In this document: one piece after another, positions 1-11,307 of the stretch
How the letters are laid out: every line of letters starts with the position of its first letter
How positions within the stretch are numbered: position 1 is the first letter of the stretch
Assembly: GCA_027604005.1 (NCBI GenBank)
Contig: JADGJT010000284.1
Location: 1 to 31,120 of the forward strand
Source of the DNA: Dinochytrium kinnereticum
Taxonomy: Eukaryota; Chytridiomycota; Chytridiomycetes; Chytridiales; Chytridiaceae
Direction: 5' to 3'
Length of the DNA: 31,120 nt
Position numbers and translations under genes: made by a program
The notes under the pieces: model-generated
Told to the model about the DNA's origin: nothing
Database searches by the model: none
The model's input: the letters and a program-made list of their open reading frames with translations, nothing else

Positions 1-24
1 AGAAAATAAATTTAAAGTGACAAG

Positions 25-1318
25 ATGCAAGTCAACGACCACCTCTTCCCCGTGTTCTTTGACCAAGACGACACCGACATCTCGCTCGACCCCATCCCCA
101 CCGACAACCTTCCCCACCAGCTCCTCCTCGACGACCTTTTCAGGTTCCAAAAATCCGTCAAGAACCCCTACCTTCCAGGCCCGCGAGACGACGTGGACCA
201 TGTGTGGTCCGAGCACCACCAATTTCGATGCTGGGAGGCCCACGAGGCGGACCGAAAGCAGCAAGACCATTTCTACCATCACGAATGGGTTGATCTCATA
301 ACGCGACGAAAACTCGAGAGCATGCTTGATCACATCCGGCCTGGAGACCCCGTCAACGTTCCTGTTGGATCCTCCTCGCTCGTCAACGCCCCTGAATCTC
401 CTGAACAAGAGGAGGAAGCACCCGCGGATGATTTCATGGATCTCGAAGAGGATGACCCAAAACGATTGAAACCACCTCCAAAGTTTCACCGTCCTCCACG
501 GGATGAAGAGTACGTCCCTCCAAACAACCTCACCAACCCGATCCCCTGGGACCACCCGCGAGATTTCCCCATCTTCATGACCAAGAACGACGTCATGCTT
601 CGGGTCCCCGTTGAGCAGGTGAATGAGAGCTACGCGGAGCTGTTGGAGAGGATCGGGGAGTGTGAGACGGAGGATCAGAAACGGCAGGTTATTGGGGAGT
701 ACATTGAGAATCATGAGGGGGCCAAGAGGCAGGTGAATTATAGGTTGCAGTTTATGGAGAGAATTGTGGAGTGGGTTTTGGGGGGGGAGGATGGGGTTGG
801 GTTGCCGATTGAGGAGTTGTTGGAGGTGGTGGAGAAGGAGGTGACGCTTGCGAGTCGGGTTCAGAAGGCTATCATTAGTCTTGGGTTGGAGGAGGCTGTA
901 AGGCCACCTGTGAAGTAGGACGTTGCTTTTTTTTTTTTTTTTTTTTTTGTTCATTTTAGTTTCTTAACTTTCTTCAAGTTCATCGTTTGCGTGTTTTAAC
1001 CCCCTCCTGTTTGCTGTGTTTGCGATAACTCTTTTTCTTCTCACCACGCTTTCTCTAACAACTCAACTCCCCCAAACCCTCCCTCTCCCCAGTCTCGCGA
1101 AAGAGACAAAAAAGCGGAACAGAAAAAACAAGAAGAAGCCCGGATGGATCAACGACGATGTCGCCCCAGTAGACGCCAATACCCCCTCTCTCGCAAAAGA
1201 CACGAGCAGCCGGAATAACTCAGAAGATCGGAGAAGACGTTCGCCTTCACCATACAAAAGAGATGAGAAAGATTCGTCGAATCGCCATGCGAGGGACCCC
1301 AGGGGCTCTTGGAGGTGA
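25..1318 (+). CDS. Unrecognised acidic protein with basic RS-like C-terminal tail
   Basis: I do not recognise this protein. The first exon reads open from ATG 25; if unspliced it stops at 918 (297 aa). My preferred model uses donor GTAGGA at 915 and acceptor CCCCAG ending at 1092, which gives exons 25-914 and 1093-1318 and 371 aa. The intron holds a poly-T run (about 927-948). The N-terminal 120 residues are rich in D, H and W. Residues 130-150 are an acidic stretch (EQEEEAPADDFMDLEEDD), followed by proline-rich linker and a helical E-rich segment (about 205-290). The second exon adds a lysine/arginine-rich tail (KKRNRKNKKKPGWINDD, then RRRRSPSPYKRDEKD), which resembles RNA-binding or nuclear tails. 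Another donor, GTAAGG at 898, would enter the same acceptor in another frame and give a 41-residue basic tail. Only 24 bases precede the ATG, so upstream exons may be missing. Confidence 0.5.
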
Positions 1319-1955
1319 TTGATGAGGTTGGGTTTTTGCTGTTTTTCTTTTTTTTGTTTTTTCTTTTTCTTCTCTTTGGATTCATGCGAGGATGACTTCT
1401 TTGGCGGGTCGGGATCAACTGGATTGGTTGCGTTCATAAGTATTTATTTTGAGGGGTTTGCCTTTCGGGTCTATTTGTTTTACGAATCTGTATACCCTTT
1501 TCTAATTGCGCCTTTCATCGTCTTTTGCTTTACTTGTTTCTGCTTCATTGCCAGCCTGGCTTTGGCAAATTGCGGCCTTGCACTATATACCACCTTTCTG
1601 TGTTTCTTTTTATTAATGAATATTTCATTAATGCTATTGCTTATCTCGTTTGTCAAGGTGAATGTTCTTTATCAGCGTTGAGGGCAATCGTCGAAACATT
1701 GGGGGATCATAGGGGTTTTGGGCAGAAAGACAAGGCATTCAACCTGTAATGTTTTCAATCTTTCGCGTAACTAAGGCAATAACATCAATAATGGCCATCG
1801 CAAATGATACCAGATGCTTAAGGGTAGTTTAACACGGCAGCGTTCATCATCTCGCTCTCCTTGGCTGAAAATTGCGTGATGGCTTCTTTGCATGGCTGCT
1901 GGACAAACTCTGGTCTGACAAATACAACGAACATCTCTCACCCAAAACCTCCGTC
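1319..1955. other. Intergenic region upstream of the APS kinase gene
   Basis: This stretch is T-rich and shows no convincing coding frame on either strand. The open frames here translate to runs of F, C and K and look like low-complexity artefacts. It holds a TATATA sequence near 1583 and a 9-bp inverted repeat at 1612-1632 with a 3-nt spacer. It presumably carries the 3' end of the first gene and the promoter of the APS kinase gene. Confidence 0.6.
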
Positions 1956-2862
1956 ATGACCACCTCAACATCACCAAAGGCCACAAACATCGTCTGGCAC
2001 GCCGGCGACGTCTCCAGATCCGAGCGAGAGACCCTCCTCAACCAAAAGGTTTTCCTCAGCGTTCCTTCGCCCACAGAATGGCTGACAGAAAAATAGGGCT
2101 TCACCCTCTGGTTCACAGGACTCTCAGCATCCGGAAAATCCACCATCGCATCCGCGCTCGAGCAGCACCTTCTTCACCTCCGCATCTCCTCATACAGATT
2201 GGATGGGGATAACATTCGGTTTGGGTTGAACAAGAACCTGGGGTTCTCCCCTGAAGACCGAACGGAGAACATTCGTAGGATTGGCGAGGTTTGAGCGATC
2301 TTTTATTGTTGTTGTTATTGTGCGTGCGTGTGTGTGTGTGGGAGGATGACGCATGCTGATGAGTTTTTCTGCCTTTTCTTTTTGTTTTTGTTTTTTTGAT
2401 GTTGGTTTGGGTGAGATAGGTTGCCAAGCTGTTTGCTGATTCCACCACCATCGCTCTCACGTCTTTCATCTCGCCTTATCGCGCGGATCGTGACAGCGTG
2501 AGGGAGCTTCATGACAAGGCTGGGATTCCTTTCGTGGAGGTGTTTGTTGACGTGCCTGTCGAGATTGCAGAGTCACGAGATCCCAAGGGACTTTACAAAA
2601 AGGCTCGGGCTGGAGAGATTAAGAGTAAGCTCCATTGAGCTGTCGTGGCATTGGCACTGATATGTTCTCTCGTGCTTTAGATTTCACAGGCATCAACGCT
2701 CCTTACGAGGCCCCTGAAAAGCCTGAAATCCACATCTTGAATCACACGCTGACGGTGGAGGAGGCTGTGAAGCAGATCATGGATTACTTGACCGAAAAGG
2801 GCCTTGTTACAAAGTCAGAGGAGAATGGCCAGGAGAACGTGGAGAAAAAGAGAAAGCTTTGA
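1956..2862 (+). CDS. MET14: Adenylylsulfate (APS) kinase
   Basis: The enzyme phosphorylates APS with ATP to make PAPS, a cytosolic step of sulfate assimilation. Exons are 1956-2048, 2097-2288, 2420-2624 and 2681-2862; the phases agree and give about 223 aa, slightly longer than the usual 200. Family hallmarks are [20 protein letters not shown] at the N-terminus, the P-loop [29 protein letters not shown], the helix [45 protein letters not shown] and [17 protein letters not shown]. The C-terminus is a charged tail ending VEKKRKL. The first intron is only 48 nt and has an atypical GTTTTC donor. The second intron contains a GT repeat (about 2322-2340). An in-frame ATG at 1872 would add 28 residues, but the family begins near 1956. 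The gene is convergent with the enoyl-CoA hydratase gene. Confidence 0.93.
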
Positions 2863-3016
2863 AGCTGGCACGATACATATTCCATTCCTCCCACATCACG
2901 AGACTCATCGAATGAAAACCATTTCGAGAGATTACAGGAAAACCGACCAATCTTTGCCTTTCGTATTTTCCGGTTTATTATAGTTGAGAAAGCAAGACCC
3001 ACGCAGGCGTCTTTGT

Positions 3017-3022
3017 AATAAA
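3017..3022 (+). terminator. Poly(A) signal AATAAA of the APS kinase gene
   Basis: A canonical AATAAA lies 155 bp after the APS kinase stop codon. On the other strand an AATAAA (TTTATT at 2974-2979) lies about 95 bp past the hydratase stop. The two convergent transcripts therefore probably overlap at their 3' ends. Confidence 0.45.
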
Positions 3023-3072
3023 GGATATGGGGAGATACATCACCGCTTTAAATCTCCTCGGTGTTTTTCTTG

Positions 3073-4322
3073 TTACTCGTCCTTGAAGTTCGGGGCCCTC
3101 TTTTCAGCAAAGGCGGACATGCCCTCCTTTTGATCGTGCTGGATGGAATTTAATCAGTTGCTTTTAAAAGCGAAAACGAAGACAAAAAACAAAAACTGGA
3201 GTATGGCTTACAGTGGCGAAGGAGCTGTGGAAGAGCCTACGCTCCAAGTGAAGACCCTCAGAAAGCGAAAGCTCGAAGGCTAAAGCGAGAAAGCATAGAT
3301 TATTTTGAGCGGAAATCGAGGTAGCCGCTAAAGTACGAGAAAATTGAAAAAGAAAAACTTACACTTGTTCACAGCCTCCTTGGCCATAATCACAATGGGC
3401 TGCGAGTACGAAGCAATAGTCTGAGCCGACTTCACAGCCTCATCGACAAGCTTATCGGCAGGGAAGATCTTGGCAACCAATCCAGACTTCTCAGCCTCTA
3501 CCGCGTCAATCATGCCACCAGTGAGCACCAGCTCCATGGCCTTTGACTTGCCGACGGCCTTAGTAAGCCTTTGAGTACCACCAGCGCCGGGGATGGTGCC
3601 GAGCTTGATCTCGGGCTGGCCAAACTTGGCTTTGTCGCCAGCGTAGATGATATCGCACATCATGGCAACCTCGCAACCTCCTCCCAGCTAGGATTGGTGG
3701 CGACTATTTAGAAGATAGTTCTGGCAAGAGGGATGCGGTGTGGAAAAAGAAAAACTCACAGCAAAGCCGTTGACGGCGGCGATGATGGGCTTGCGGATAT
3801 CGTTGATGCCTGTCCAATCCCCAATGAAGTTGTTCTTGTAGTTGCCGACAAAGGTTAACGTGCTCATCTCTTTAATGTCGGCACCAGCTGTTGAAACATT
3901 CGGATAATAACTTAGTAGGTACCCTCAAACTCGCGTCACGCGAAAACGCCAGCAGAGTTACAGACAGCCAAAGGAAACCATCTCACCAGCAAAAGCCTTC
4001 TCACTTCCAGTCAAAACAATAGCCCCCACAGTCTCATCAGCATCAAACTCCCTCAAAGCATCGTTCAGATCCTTCATAAGAGGCGAAGAAAGCGCATTCA
4101 AAGCCTTTGGCCTGTTCAAGGTCACCAGACCGACCTTTCCCCTCTTCTCGGTCAGAACATACTGGTAGGTGCCTGCATGGGAGGAGGGTCTTCAGTCAGA
4201 TGAAGAGATAGCGCGAGGGTGGAAGTTGCGTATGAGGCCATACCGAGAGCGCTTGCGGATGAGGAGAATCCGCGGCTGGCGACGGAGATGGACGAGCGGG
4301 TAGCGATGAGGGATCTGAGCAT
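3073..4322 (-). CDS. ECHS1: Mitochondrial enoyl-CoA hydratase (crotonase)
   Basis: It hydrates trans-2-enoyl-CoA to 3-hydroxyacyl-CoA in mitochondrial beta-oxidation. Exons on the minus strand are 4322-4244, 4172-3987, 3887-3760, 3687-3363, 3279-3212 and 3138-3073; all phases agree and give 283 aa, close to animal ECHS1 (about 290). The N-terminus ([20 protein letters not shown]) is rich in R, S and A and nearly free of acidic residues, as in a mitochondrial presequence. Crotonase landmarks in order are [33 protein letters not shown] (oxyanion-hole region), [17 protein letters not shown] with the first catalytic Glu, and [20 protein letters not shown] with the second catalytic Glu. The C-terminus has the usual [19 protein letters not shown] and [12 protein letters not shown] segments. 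No peroxisomal targeting tripeptide is present (ends KDE). Confidence 0.95.
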
Positions 4323-4908
4323 GGCTTTTCGATTTGCGTCTCGTGTGCAAAAATTACAATTGCCTATTGATCCGGCAGTGATGAGGGAGCGAAGGACTCC
4401 ATTTCCTCAGGAAGGCGGTTTCATCTTTAGAGCCCACCGATAGACGGCCTTCATTTTTCTTCACATTTAATGCATGTGGAGTGGGGGGGAAGTAGGCGGA
4501 TACTTTTACTAGACAACTCTCTTCATTAGATGCTTTGGGCATGCTCTGATCACCTTCGAAAGTTACTCCAATAGAGCTGGTTGTTTTGTACATCTTATCT
4601 TACCAATTGATATCTAAAGCCTGAAGTGCCTGGTACGCTTGGATGGCATTCTAAGAAAGGGGTGCGGATGGCTTCACATGATTCTTCATTATATTATTAT
4701 ATTGATTCAGAGGACCCACGATGCTCAATGCCTTTCAAACCTATCCAATGCAATTAACAAATCTTCTTCATGTCGCTTCAAGCAACCGCAACTTTCATGG
4801 CCTCGTCGGCCACTAGGCTGATGTTCCTTAAGGTGTCATCATCTGTCATTTCAGTCCAGAAAAAACTTCTTCGGACTTCAGCTAGCAACAACAGAAAGTG
4901 CCCCAGCC
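4323..4908. promoter_or_regulatory. Divergent promoter region, hydratase and PA28 genes
   Basis: This 586-bp gap lies between the start codons of two divergent genes. It contains three plus-strand CCAAT boxes (4568-4572, 4603-4607, 4745-4749) and an AT-rich stretch (about 4688-4705). I see no coding frame. CCAAT boxes are binding sites for the HAP/NF-Y complex, which often acts on mitochondrial metabolism genes; which of the two genes they serve is inference. Confidence 0.5.
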
Positions 4909-6111
4909 ATGAGCGTCGGTGCAAGCATCAAGGCTCTTAGAGTCCCCACTTCGTTTGCCGAGAACGAGGCCGTCATCAAGGATTACAAGGAGGGATTGAA
5001 GAAGGTTGGTATTCTGCCTCTCTTTTTCTCCATCCAGTTTTCCGTCTAGTCTCATACGAACCACGTTTATGCTTAGGAGGCGCAACGAATCGTCACAGGT
5101 ACGCACTGGGCTTCTTATTATCAGTCTAATCCATCACTACCAGTCGAATTCCCTACCAAGATTAAAGTGGTTCAACAGATCCTTAAAAACCTCGATACCC
5201 TCCTGCAAGACGTCAAAAGCCTCGTCATTCACTCCCCAAGCAGCGCATCCTTTTCCCAACCTTCTGACACGGCCAACTCATCAGCAGATGGCAACTTCAA
5301 CCTCAAGCACCGCATTGACCCAACGGCAACCCCTCGAAAGCGCAAGAAGCTCTCCATTGGGAATATGCTGCCAGAACCGTCGATCGATGATGATGAAGAG
5401 GATGCGGCGGAGGCGCTTGCAGCTACTCCTGTGCCTCATCCGCATATTCCGAAACCTAAAAGCGCGATGAAGGCTGCAAAGGAGGAATCTCAGGAGCCTT
5501 CGTCGAATGTGAAGTTTTTGGACCGAGCTGAAGTGAATGCAAAGATCAGGGATATGATGAGAGTTCTTCGAGTGGAGCTGAGAGAGATAGTCAACCTATC
5601 TAGTAGCATCAGGGGATGGTAGGCAATCAATCTTTGCTGCTTTTTTCCCTTCTTTTCTTGCGAAGTAAATCGTACACCTAGGGTTCAAGCACATCTTCAC
5701 AAGCAGGATGGTTTTGATGAGGACGAAGAAAGTTCCTCATCTCTTCATATCCGTCTCATTAAGGAGTTCACGAATGCCGAATCCGGGTCCCTCGACACCC
5801 TCGAAAGCCACCACAAGTACCATATGGCGAGAGCAGAGCTCATCGCGAAATGCCTTGAGTACCCCAACGTTGCAGATTTCACTGAGGCCGTGCATGTGCT
5901 GGATGAGCTTCAGGCAACTCATGTCCGTGTTGGCGTGCAGGATTGCTTGCAGACATGTGAGTTTGTATTCCTTTTGTTGAACTCTTTCTTACCCCCATTA
6001 GACGCGCTTCTATATGATTTGATGACGAAACACATGGATGACATAACGGCCATGCCTGCTTTGAAGCGTCGAGCTAGCTCTTACATGCAAACTTCCCTGG
6101 CGCTTTCTTGA
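4909..6111 (+). CDS. PSME3: Proteasome activator PA28 (REG-gamma type)
   Basis: PA28/REG forms a heptameric ring that caps the 20S proteasome and activates ATP-independent peptide hydrolysis, normally in the nucleus for the gamma form. Exons are 4909-5004, 5077-5098, 5144-5618, 5682-5956 and 6002-6111; phases agree and give 325 aa. The N-terminal helix region (KKEAQRIVTVEFPTKIKVVQ) matches the FFPKKLLELD part of PA28. The C-terminal four-helix part is recognisable from VNAKIRDMMRVLRVELREIV through SIRGWVQAHL, HHKYHMARAELIAKCLEYPN and QTYALLYDLMTKHMDDI. The usual length is about 250 aa. The excess lies in the loop between helices 1 and 2 (residues about 70-150), which holds the basic cluster PRKRKK (103-108, a possible nuclear signal) and an acidic stretch (DDDEEDAAEA). 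Budding and fission yeast lack this activator. Confidence 0.88.
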
Positions 6112-6321
6112 GCCTTTGTGTATTATTATTTTTTTCTTTTTCTTTTTCATTTCTTTCCTATGCTTGGAATCACAACTTTTTTGTGCAGCTTTCAAGCAAG
6201 CTGTCCTCCAGTTTGAAAATGATAAATAATGTATATGTATTCTGATTTCGAATAATCCATTATTTGAACGGTGATAAATATTAATGAATAAGAGAAGACA
6301 AACACTTGACCATCGGCGAGC

Positions 6322-9300
6322 CTACTGAAAGCTTTCCTGCTTCGAAAGCGTCTTAAACAAATGACTCTTCCCAGCCGACCCTCTTCCTCCCGCAGCCTTT
6401 GCCACCCGGGACACTCCGAAATCCCTTTTCCCCTTTGAATTATGATCAACCAACGGCACTCGTCCACCACCTCCAAGCTCCAACTTTGCCGCTGCCGTCG
6501 CAGCAGCCTGCATCTTAACTGCGTTGGCTTTAAGCGCAGCCTCACCGACGAGGAACCCACCCACTACCTTTCGAGGTCTTCCGGAGGTTGAGGCTGTTGT
6601 TTTCGGCACTGGTAGTTTGCTTGACTCGCTGCGACCCATGGGCTTAGAATGGGAGGCTTCCAGAGCTGCGAGCCTTGCTGTCATCTCTTTTTGTTGCCCT
6701 GGAAGGCTTGGCTTGTTTGCCAGAGAGCGAGCGATGCGGGAGACGCGGTTGGCCGGTGCGAGTGGTGGCTTTATGCATAAAGGTATTGAGAATCTTGTTA
6801 GATGGAATGTGAAGAATTCAAATTGGGAGAAAGAGGCAGGTTGATACCTTTTGATCCGAGTTCCTACGAAACGGAATCGCTGGCTTTACTCGCCGCATCA
6901 ACCGGGTAGCCTCTGCTCGAATGCCTTCAGAAGATTCTTCAATAACAATAGACTCGGTGGTCTCTTCATCAAAGAACGACATGGATTTCTGCATCAAAAT
7001 AATGTTAGTGACTCTCGCTCTCGCAAACAAGCAAAATGAAAGATTCCTAACCGCAACTCGAAGCACGCTCCCTTGACTCGCTCCCATATCTCTCAACGAT
7101 TCCTCAAGCGACGCAGCAACTCCTCCACCACTTGACGAAGTCAAGGATGTCTTGGACGAGGTTCTGCCTGCCACCAGCCCGGATCCTTGCTTGGAAAGCG
7201 TTGCAAGAACAGAGGAGAAGGTGACTTCAACATCTTCGTCGCTGATAAGTCCAGTATCCTCTTCCGCAAGGCTACTAAAGCATCTGGCAAAGGGAGCAGT
7301 TTCATTTTGACCGGCTTTCAATGATAAAAAAAGAGTCAACATGAGCTTGAGAGGGCATTTCGTTGCAAACTAAGAATTTACCTAAACGATCCAGTGGGCC
7401 AGCATTGGGGTCGTCATTATCCCGTTGAGGCTGGTACCACCCTTTCCTTATGGACCGCAAAAGCTCTTCTTCATCATCACTATCGCTCAGCGTAAAGCCT
7501 TTGCTTGCCTCATTCCTTCCGGCGAGACGGCGACGGAGGTTGCCAGAAGTCACGTCATTTAGCAAGCTCTCAACCAATTTGCTGTCGTCGTCTAGTTCTC
7601 TCTGCCTGTAAAAAAAATGTTAGACGCACCTCTCAAATGGCGGAAAGAGCAAGGAAAGGGCCTGACCTATGCAGCTCAACGACATCCGTAAAGTCATCTA
7701 TCTGATCCTCATCTCCAGAACATACCAAGGGCCCGTCATCCTCATCTTCAGAGTTAAATTCATCTTCAGGCCCACCCATTCCCATAAATTCATCCTCCTC
7801 CTCTTCGGCCTCCATTTCCACAAACTTTGACTTGGGCAGCTTCGGCGCCTTAACCGGCACGTTAAGCTTTTTCTTCCAGACAACTGGGCCGTCATCATCA
7901 GAGTCGTCGTCAACTTCCGCTGAAGCGGCCTCAGTGCCGTAAGCGGGCTGGACGGGATCCGCAATCATCTGCCTTAATTTTGCGAATAGTCCCGAAGGAT
8001 GGGATTCATCGTCAGCGTCATCGCCACCGTCATAGTCCGCGCCGTCATCCGACTCTTCCCGTTCCGACTCTGATCCAGATAATGAAACTGAAAGTTCCTC
8101 ATCAGACTCAGATTCGGATTCAACAATGACACGTTGGTATAAAGGCAGCGTTGGCTCTAGGGAAACTTCATCCTTCTCAGTATCAGCACCTCCGACCATC
8201 TCATCTTCTTCATCCTCGGCATTGGGTGTGACGAATTGCCCCGAAAGCATTCCTAATATGTCTTGGCTATCACTAGCGATAAAGGCGTCTGTCCGAGATT
8301 TCATCTGCTGTATGATTGAGGGCTTCTTCGCTTTCTCTTCCGCTTTTTTGAACAGAGCGTCAAGAGTGCCAAATTTTTTGGGTACCGGCTTCTTAGGTAA
8401 GGGGAAGGCTTGCGGGGCGGATGGAACAAATAGCGAATTCGTGTTTGAAAGATCGGGCTGTGTGGATGTGAAAAGAGAATCTTGAGTGGCAATTGGAATT
8501 GTGTCCTGCTGGCTATTATATAAAAAAAAAGAGTTATTACTTTGCTAACGCCAAATCTCTCCAAGGCAACATACCTGTCGGTTATCGGAGGTATGATAGC
8601 GAAGCCTTCGTCATCAAGCTCTAAACGGGCATTGCCGTTCTCAGTTCGAACTCTCACCCTTCGCTCCCCATCAGCATATTCCTCAAACTCAGACTCGCGC
8701 TTTCGGGAGGGAGGCATTATTGCTTCCGGCAGGATGATAGATTGTTGCGGAGTTAAGGCGACAGGCTCGTCTTCGGAGAGATTTGGGGTAGGAGGACGAG
8801 ACTTTTCGATTTCTTCAACAGGGTCGACAGGAAGTTCTTCGAACGGGATGCGAGGGGATGAGAGGACGCGACGGAGGGGAGGAGGCGGGGGGCGGAATGT
8901 TTCGTCGGCGATATTTTCCTTGGTATTAGGAGCCTCTGATGGAGACTGATAAAAGAAGAAAAATAATATATGATTGAGCTGCATGTTATAAAGAAAGGGT
9001 TCGAAAGATGATACTGACCCTTGTGAACCTATCCTTGCTCAGTCCTCTTGATTCATTATTATCATCAGTATTCATTTCATCTATATCAGTTTCTTGGGTT
9101 TCTTCTATCTGTTGACCGTCGCCAAACATCCCCGTATTTTCTACATTTCCGTTATCATCTAATGCCTTAGAGCCTTTTTTCAAATCTCCATCTGCCCTGT
9201 CAACCACCTCCGCCTCTTCAGCAATCATCTGAGCCCTCATAGCTTTCCTCATCTCCTTTCTCTTTCTCTTCTCCTCTGCAGCCCTCTCCGCCTCAGCAAG

Positions 9301-11307
9301 CTCCTTCTCTCTTCTAGCCTTGTTCTGCTGCTCGGCTAACCGCCTCAACTGCTGATTCCAGGCCACTCGCGGGGCCACCGACAGGTTCACAACTGATGCT
9401 GGAATTACATTAAAGCTAGTTGACTCGTCCACATCAACAATCTCAATGTCATCATCCGACTCGACCAAAGGTGCTGGAGCACCAGTGTCTTTGCCTTTTC
9501 CTGCCCGGCGATGGGCACCTGTTTCCATCAATTTCCGGATGTACTTGCGGTTTTCTTCGTCTATTTTAGACGCCTCTTTCTTGCTGATTTTTCGGTCGAC
9601 CGTCGTTAACATTTTAATAATTGAAGGGCTTTCTGATTTTTTCTCCTCAGTTTTCTCCGGTTTAACTGCAAACTCGTCCTTTACTTTCTCAATAAGTTTT
9701 TGATCCTCACTGGTGATGATATTGTCGTTTTCCATTGTGACATCTGCTTCCTGGCCTTCCTCCGCTTCTTCAAGTGCGTGATCAAGGCCCACTGGATCGG
9801 CTGCATCCGCCCCTTCCACTTCAGACTTAGGATCTGATCTATTCTTCTTGTTAAAAAGCAAAGAAAAGGCAGATTATCACCGTTTTAGCCCATACTGCGC
9901 GAGAATATCATTGATGTTTAGAGCACTTTTGCGAGACGGCAATTCAACGTGATTTGCTTGATAACATTACAGAGTTAAGAACAGCAGAAATTGGGAATTT
10001 ATGATTGGCTACCTCTTAGAAGTCTCTCTTTCTCCTTATTCATCTCCAGCAGCTCCTTTTTTGAAGCACCCTAAAAAAAAAATCACGATCCGACTAAATC
10101 TTAAGCCGATCTGCCAGTTACCTACCTTTTTCCGTTGAATGGTCTCCTCTTGTTTATCCAACGCCTTCTCTTTAGACTTTTTGGATGACTTTGGCAACTC
10201 TTCCTCATCAGATCCGCTATATGCTGGCCCTTCCCCCCCAGAAACGCGGATATTTTCAGCTTCTTCTGAGCTGTCCCGATCGTCATCGTCATCTCCATCG
10301 TCACTTGAAAACAACTTCCATTCATTTTGTTCGCCCTCGTCACCAACGTCCTTGTCGTCCTTGTACTTCTCCGCCAATCTCTGCCTCTCAGCTTCCTCCT
10401 CCTGCCTGGCTTTCATTAACTCCTCTTCAGTCATATAGTTCTGCATGAGAGCTGAGATTTTAGGATCCGGGCGAGGGTCATAGTCCAAGTCTGGTAGGCT
10501 AGAATCGGTTTCGTTTTTTTTGAGGGATGGAACGTTTGATGATCGCTTCCTTGCCGAGGTTGTTTCATCATCTTCAAGCTCTGGTGATTTGTCATGAGAA
10601 GAGGAGGTCTTTGACGCTCGGGCCTTGACGAGTTTCATGAGTTTCGAACGACGACTTTTGGCCTTTCCTGTTGTTCGCTCCTTTCCCAAGGCGGTGCCCT
10701 CGTCATCATCATCCTCCGATGCATCATCTTCTAATCCAGAGTTCTGTTTCATGATCCTGTGAAGTTTCCCTCGTCTTGCCAAAGAGATGCCCTCATCGTC
10801 GGACTTGTCGTTGGCCGCATCATCGGACTCATGTGAGACAGTGTCGACTTTCGCAGACTCCAGATCCTTCGATAGCAGAGCCGTGGTCTCTACGGGATCT
10901 TCATCGTCGTCGCTCAAAATGACCTTCTTTCGTCGCTTAGGATGGGAGGTCGCGGCAGATGGCTCCTGTTCATGATGTTTTGGCTCTAGGTCCGAACTGG
11001 ATGGACTCGATGGATGGGTGGTCGAAGGGTCGGACATCGCCAACGGAGTAGGCATAGGAGACTCTTCATTGGGTTGGCGTGAATGCGAGCCATCCTCTGA
11101 GGCATCACTTGATTCGAGCACTTGCTTTTGGTGGTAGCTATCTGGCAAGATGTCCATTCTATTGTCGTCGGTTGAGACACCTTCCATTGCGCTGTTTGCT
11201 GCCGAGAAAGACTCATCTAATACATCCTTGTCATCCTTTTTATCAGAAAGAATCGCCTCTGGCTCCGCCGCCGCGGGCCTCTCGTCGTCTGCCAAGTTGC
11301 CAATCAT
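6322..11307 (-). CDS. MRC1: Claspin/Mrc1 DNA-replication checkpoint mediator
   Basis: Mrc1/claspin travels with the replisome and relays ATR/Mec1 signals to the checkpoint kinase. Ten minus-strand exons fit in phase: 11307-10126, 10070-10013, 9956-9881, 9838-9019, 8945-8575, 8512-7667, 7605-7382, 7314-7052, 6988-6848 and 6768-6322, giving 1475 aa. The protein is extremely rich in D, E, S and K. Diagnostic parts are the basic/charged segment GASKKELLEMNKEKERLLR, the short conserved block ELPSRKSALNINDILAQYGL (exon 3), SDSQDILGMLSGQF (about 916-929), and the Mrc1-like domain (about 1065-1240) with EEEEDEFMGMGGPEDEFNSE. SQ/TQ sites cluster at the start of exon 6 (three within about 20 residues), the form of ATR-family phosphorylation sites. 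The C-terminal 150 residues are basic. An ACGCGT box lies upstream. The assignment rests on architecture and motifs; exons 3 and 10 are the least certain. Confidence 0.85.

Noticed and set aside
1063..1437. Minus-strand K-rich open frame
   Set aside because: It is antisense to the basic tail exon of the first gene and derives from T/C-rich sequence.
1319..1681. 120-aa hydrophobic open frame rich in F and C
   Set aside because: It is produced by T-rich DNA after the first gene and looks like low-complexity read-through, not a membrane protein.
1800..1870. Possible tRNA D-arm-like sequence (GGTAGTTTAAC)
   Set aside because: No matching acceptor stem, anticodon arm or T-arm could be found around it.
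2853..2861. C-terminal RKL of APS kinase as a peroxisomal signal
   Set aside because: Arginine at the third-last place is not a standard PTS1 residue, and APS kinase is cytosolic.
10139..10448. Plus-strand serine-rich frames opposite MRC1
   Set aside because: They are antisense to the D/E/S/K-rich first exon of MRC1; acidic codons reverse-complement into S/L/F-rich frames.
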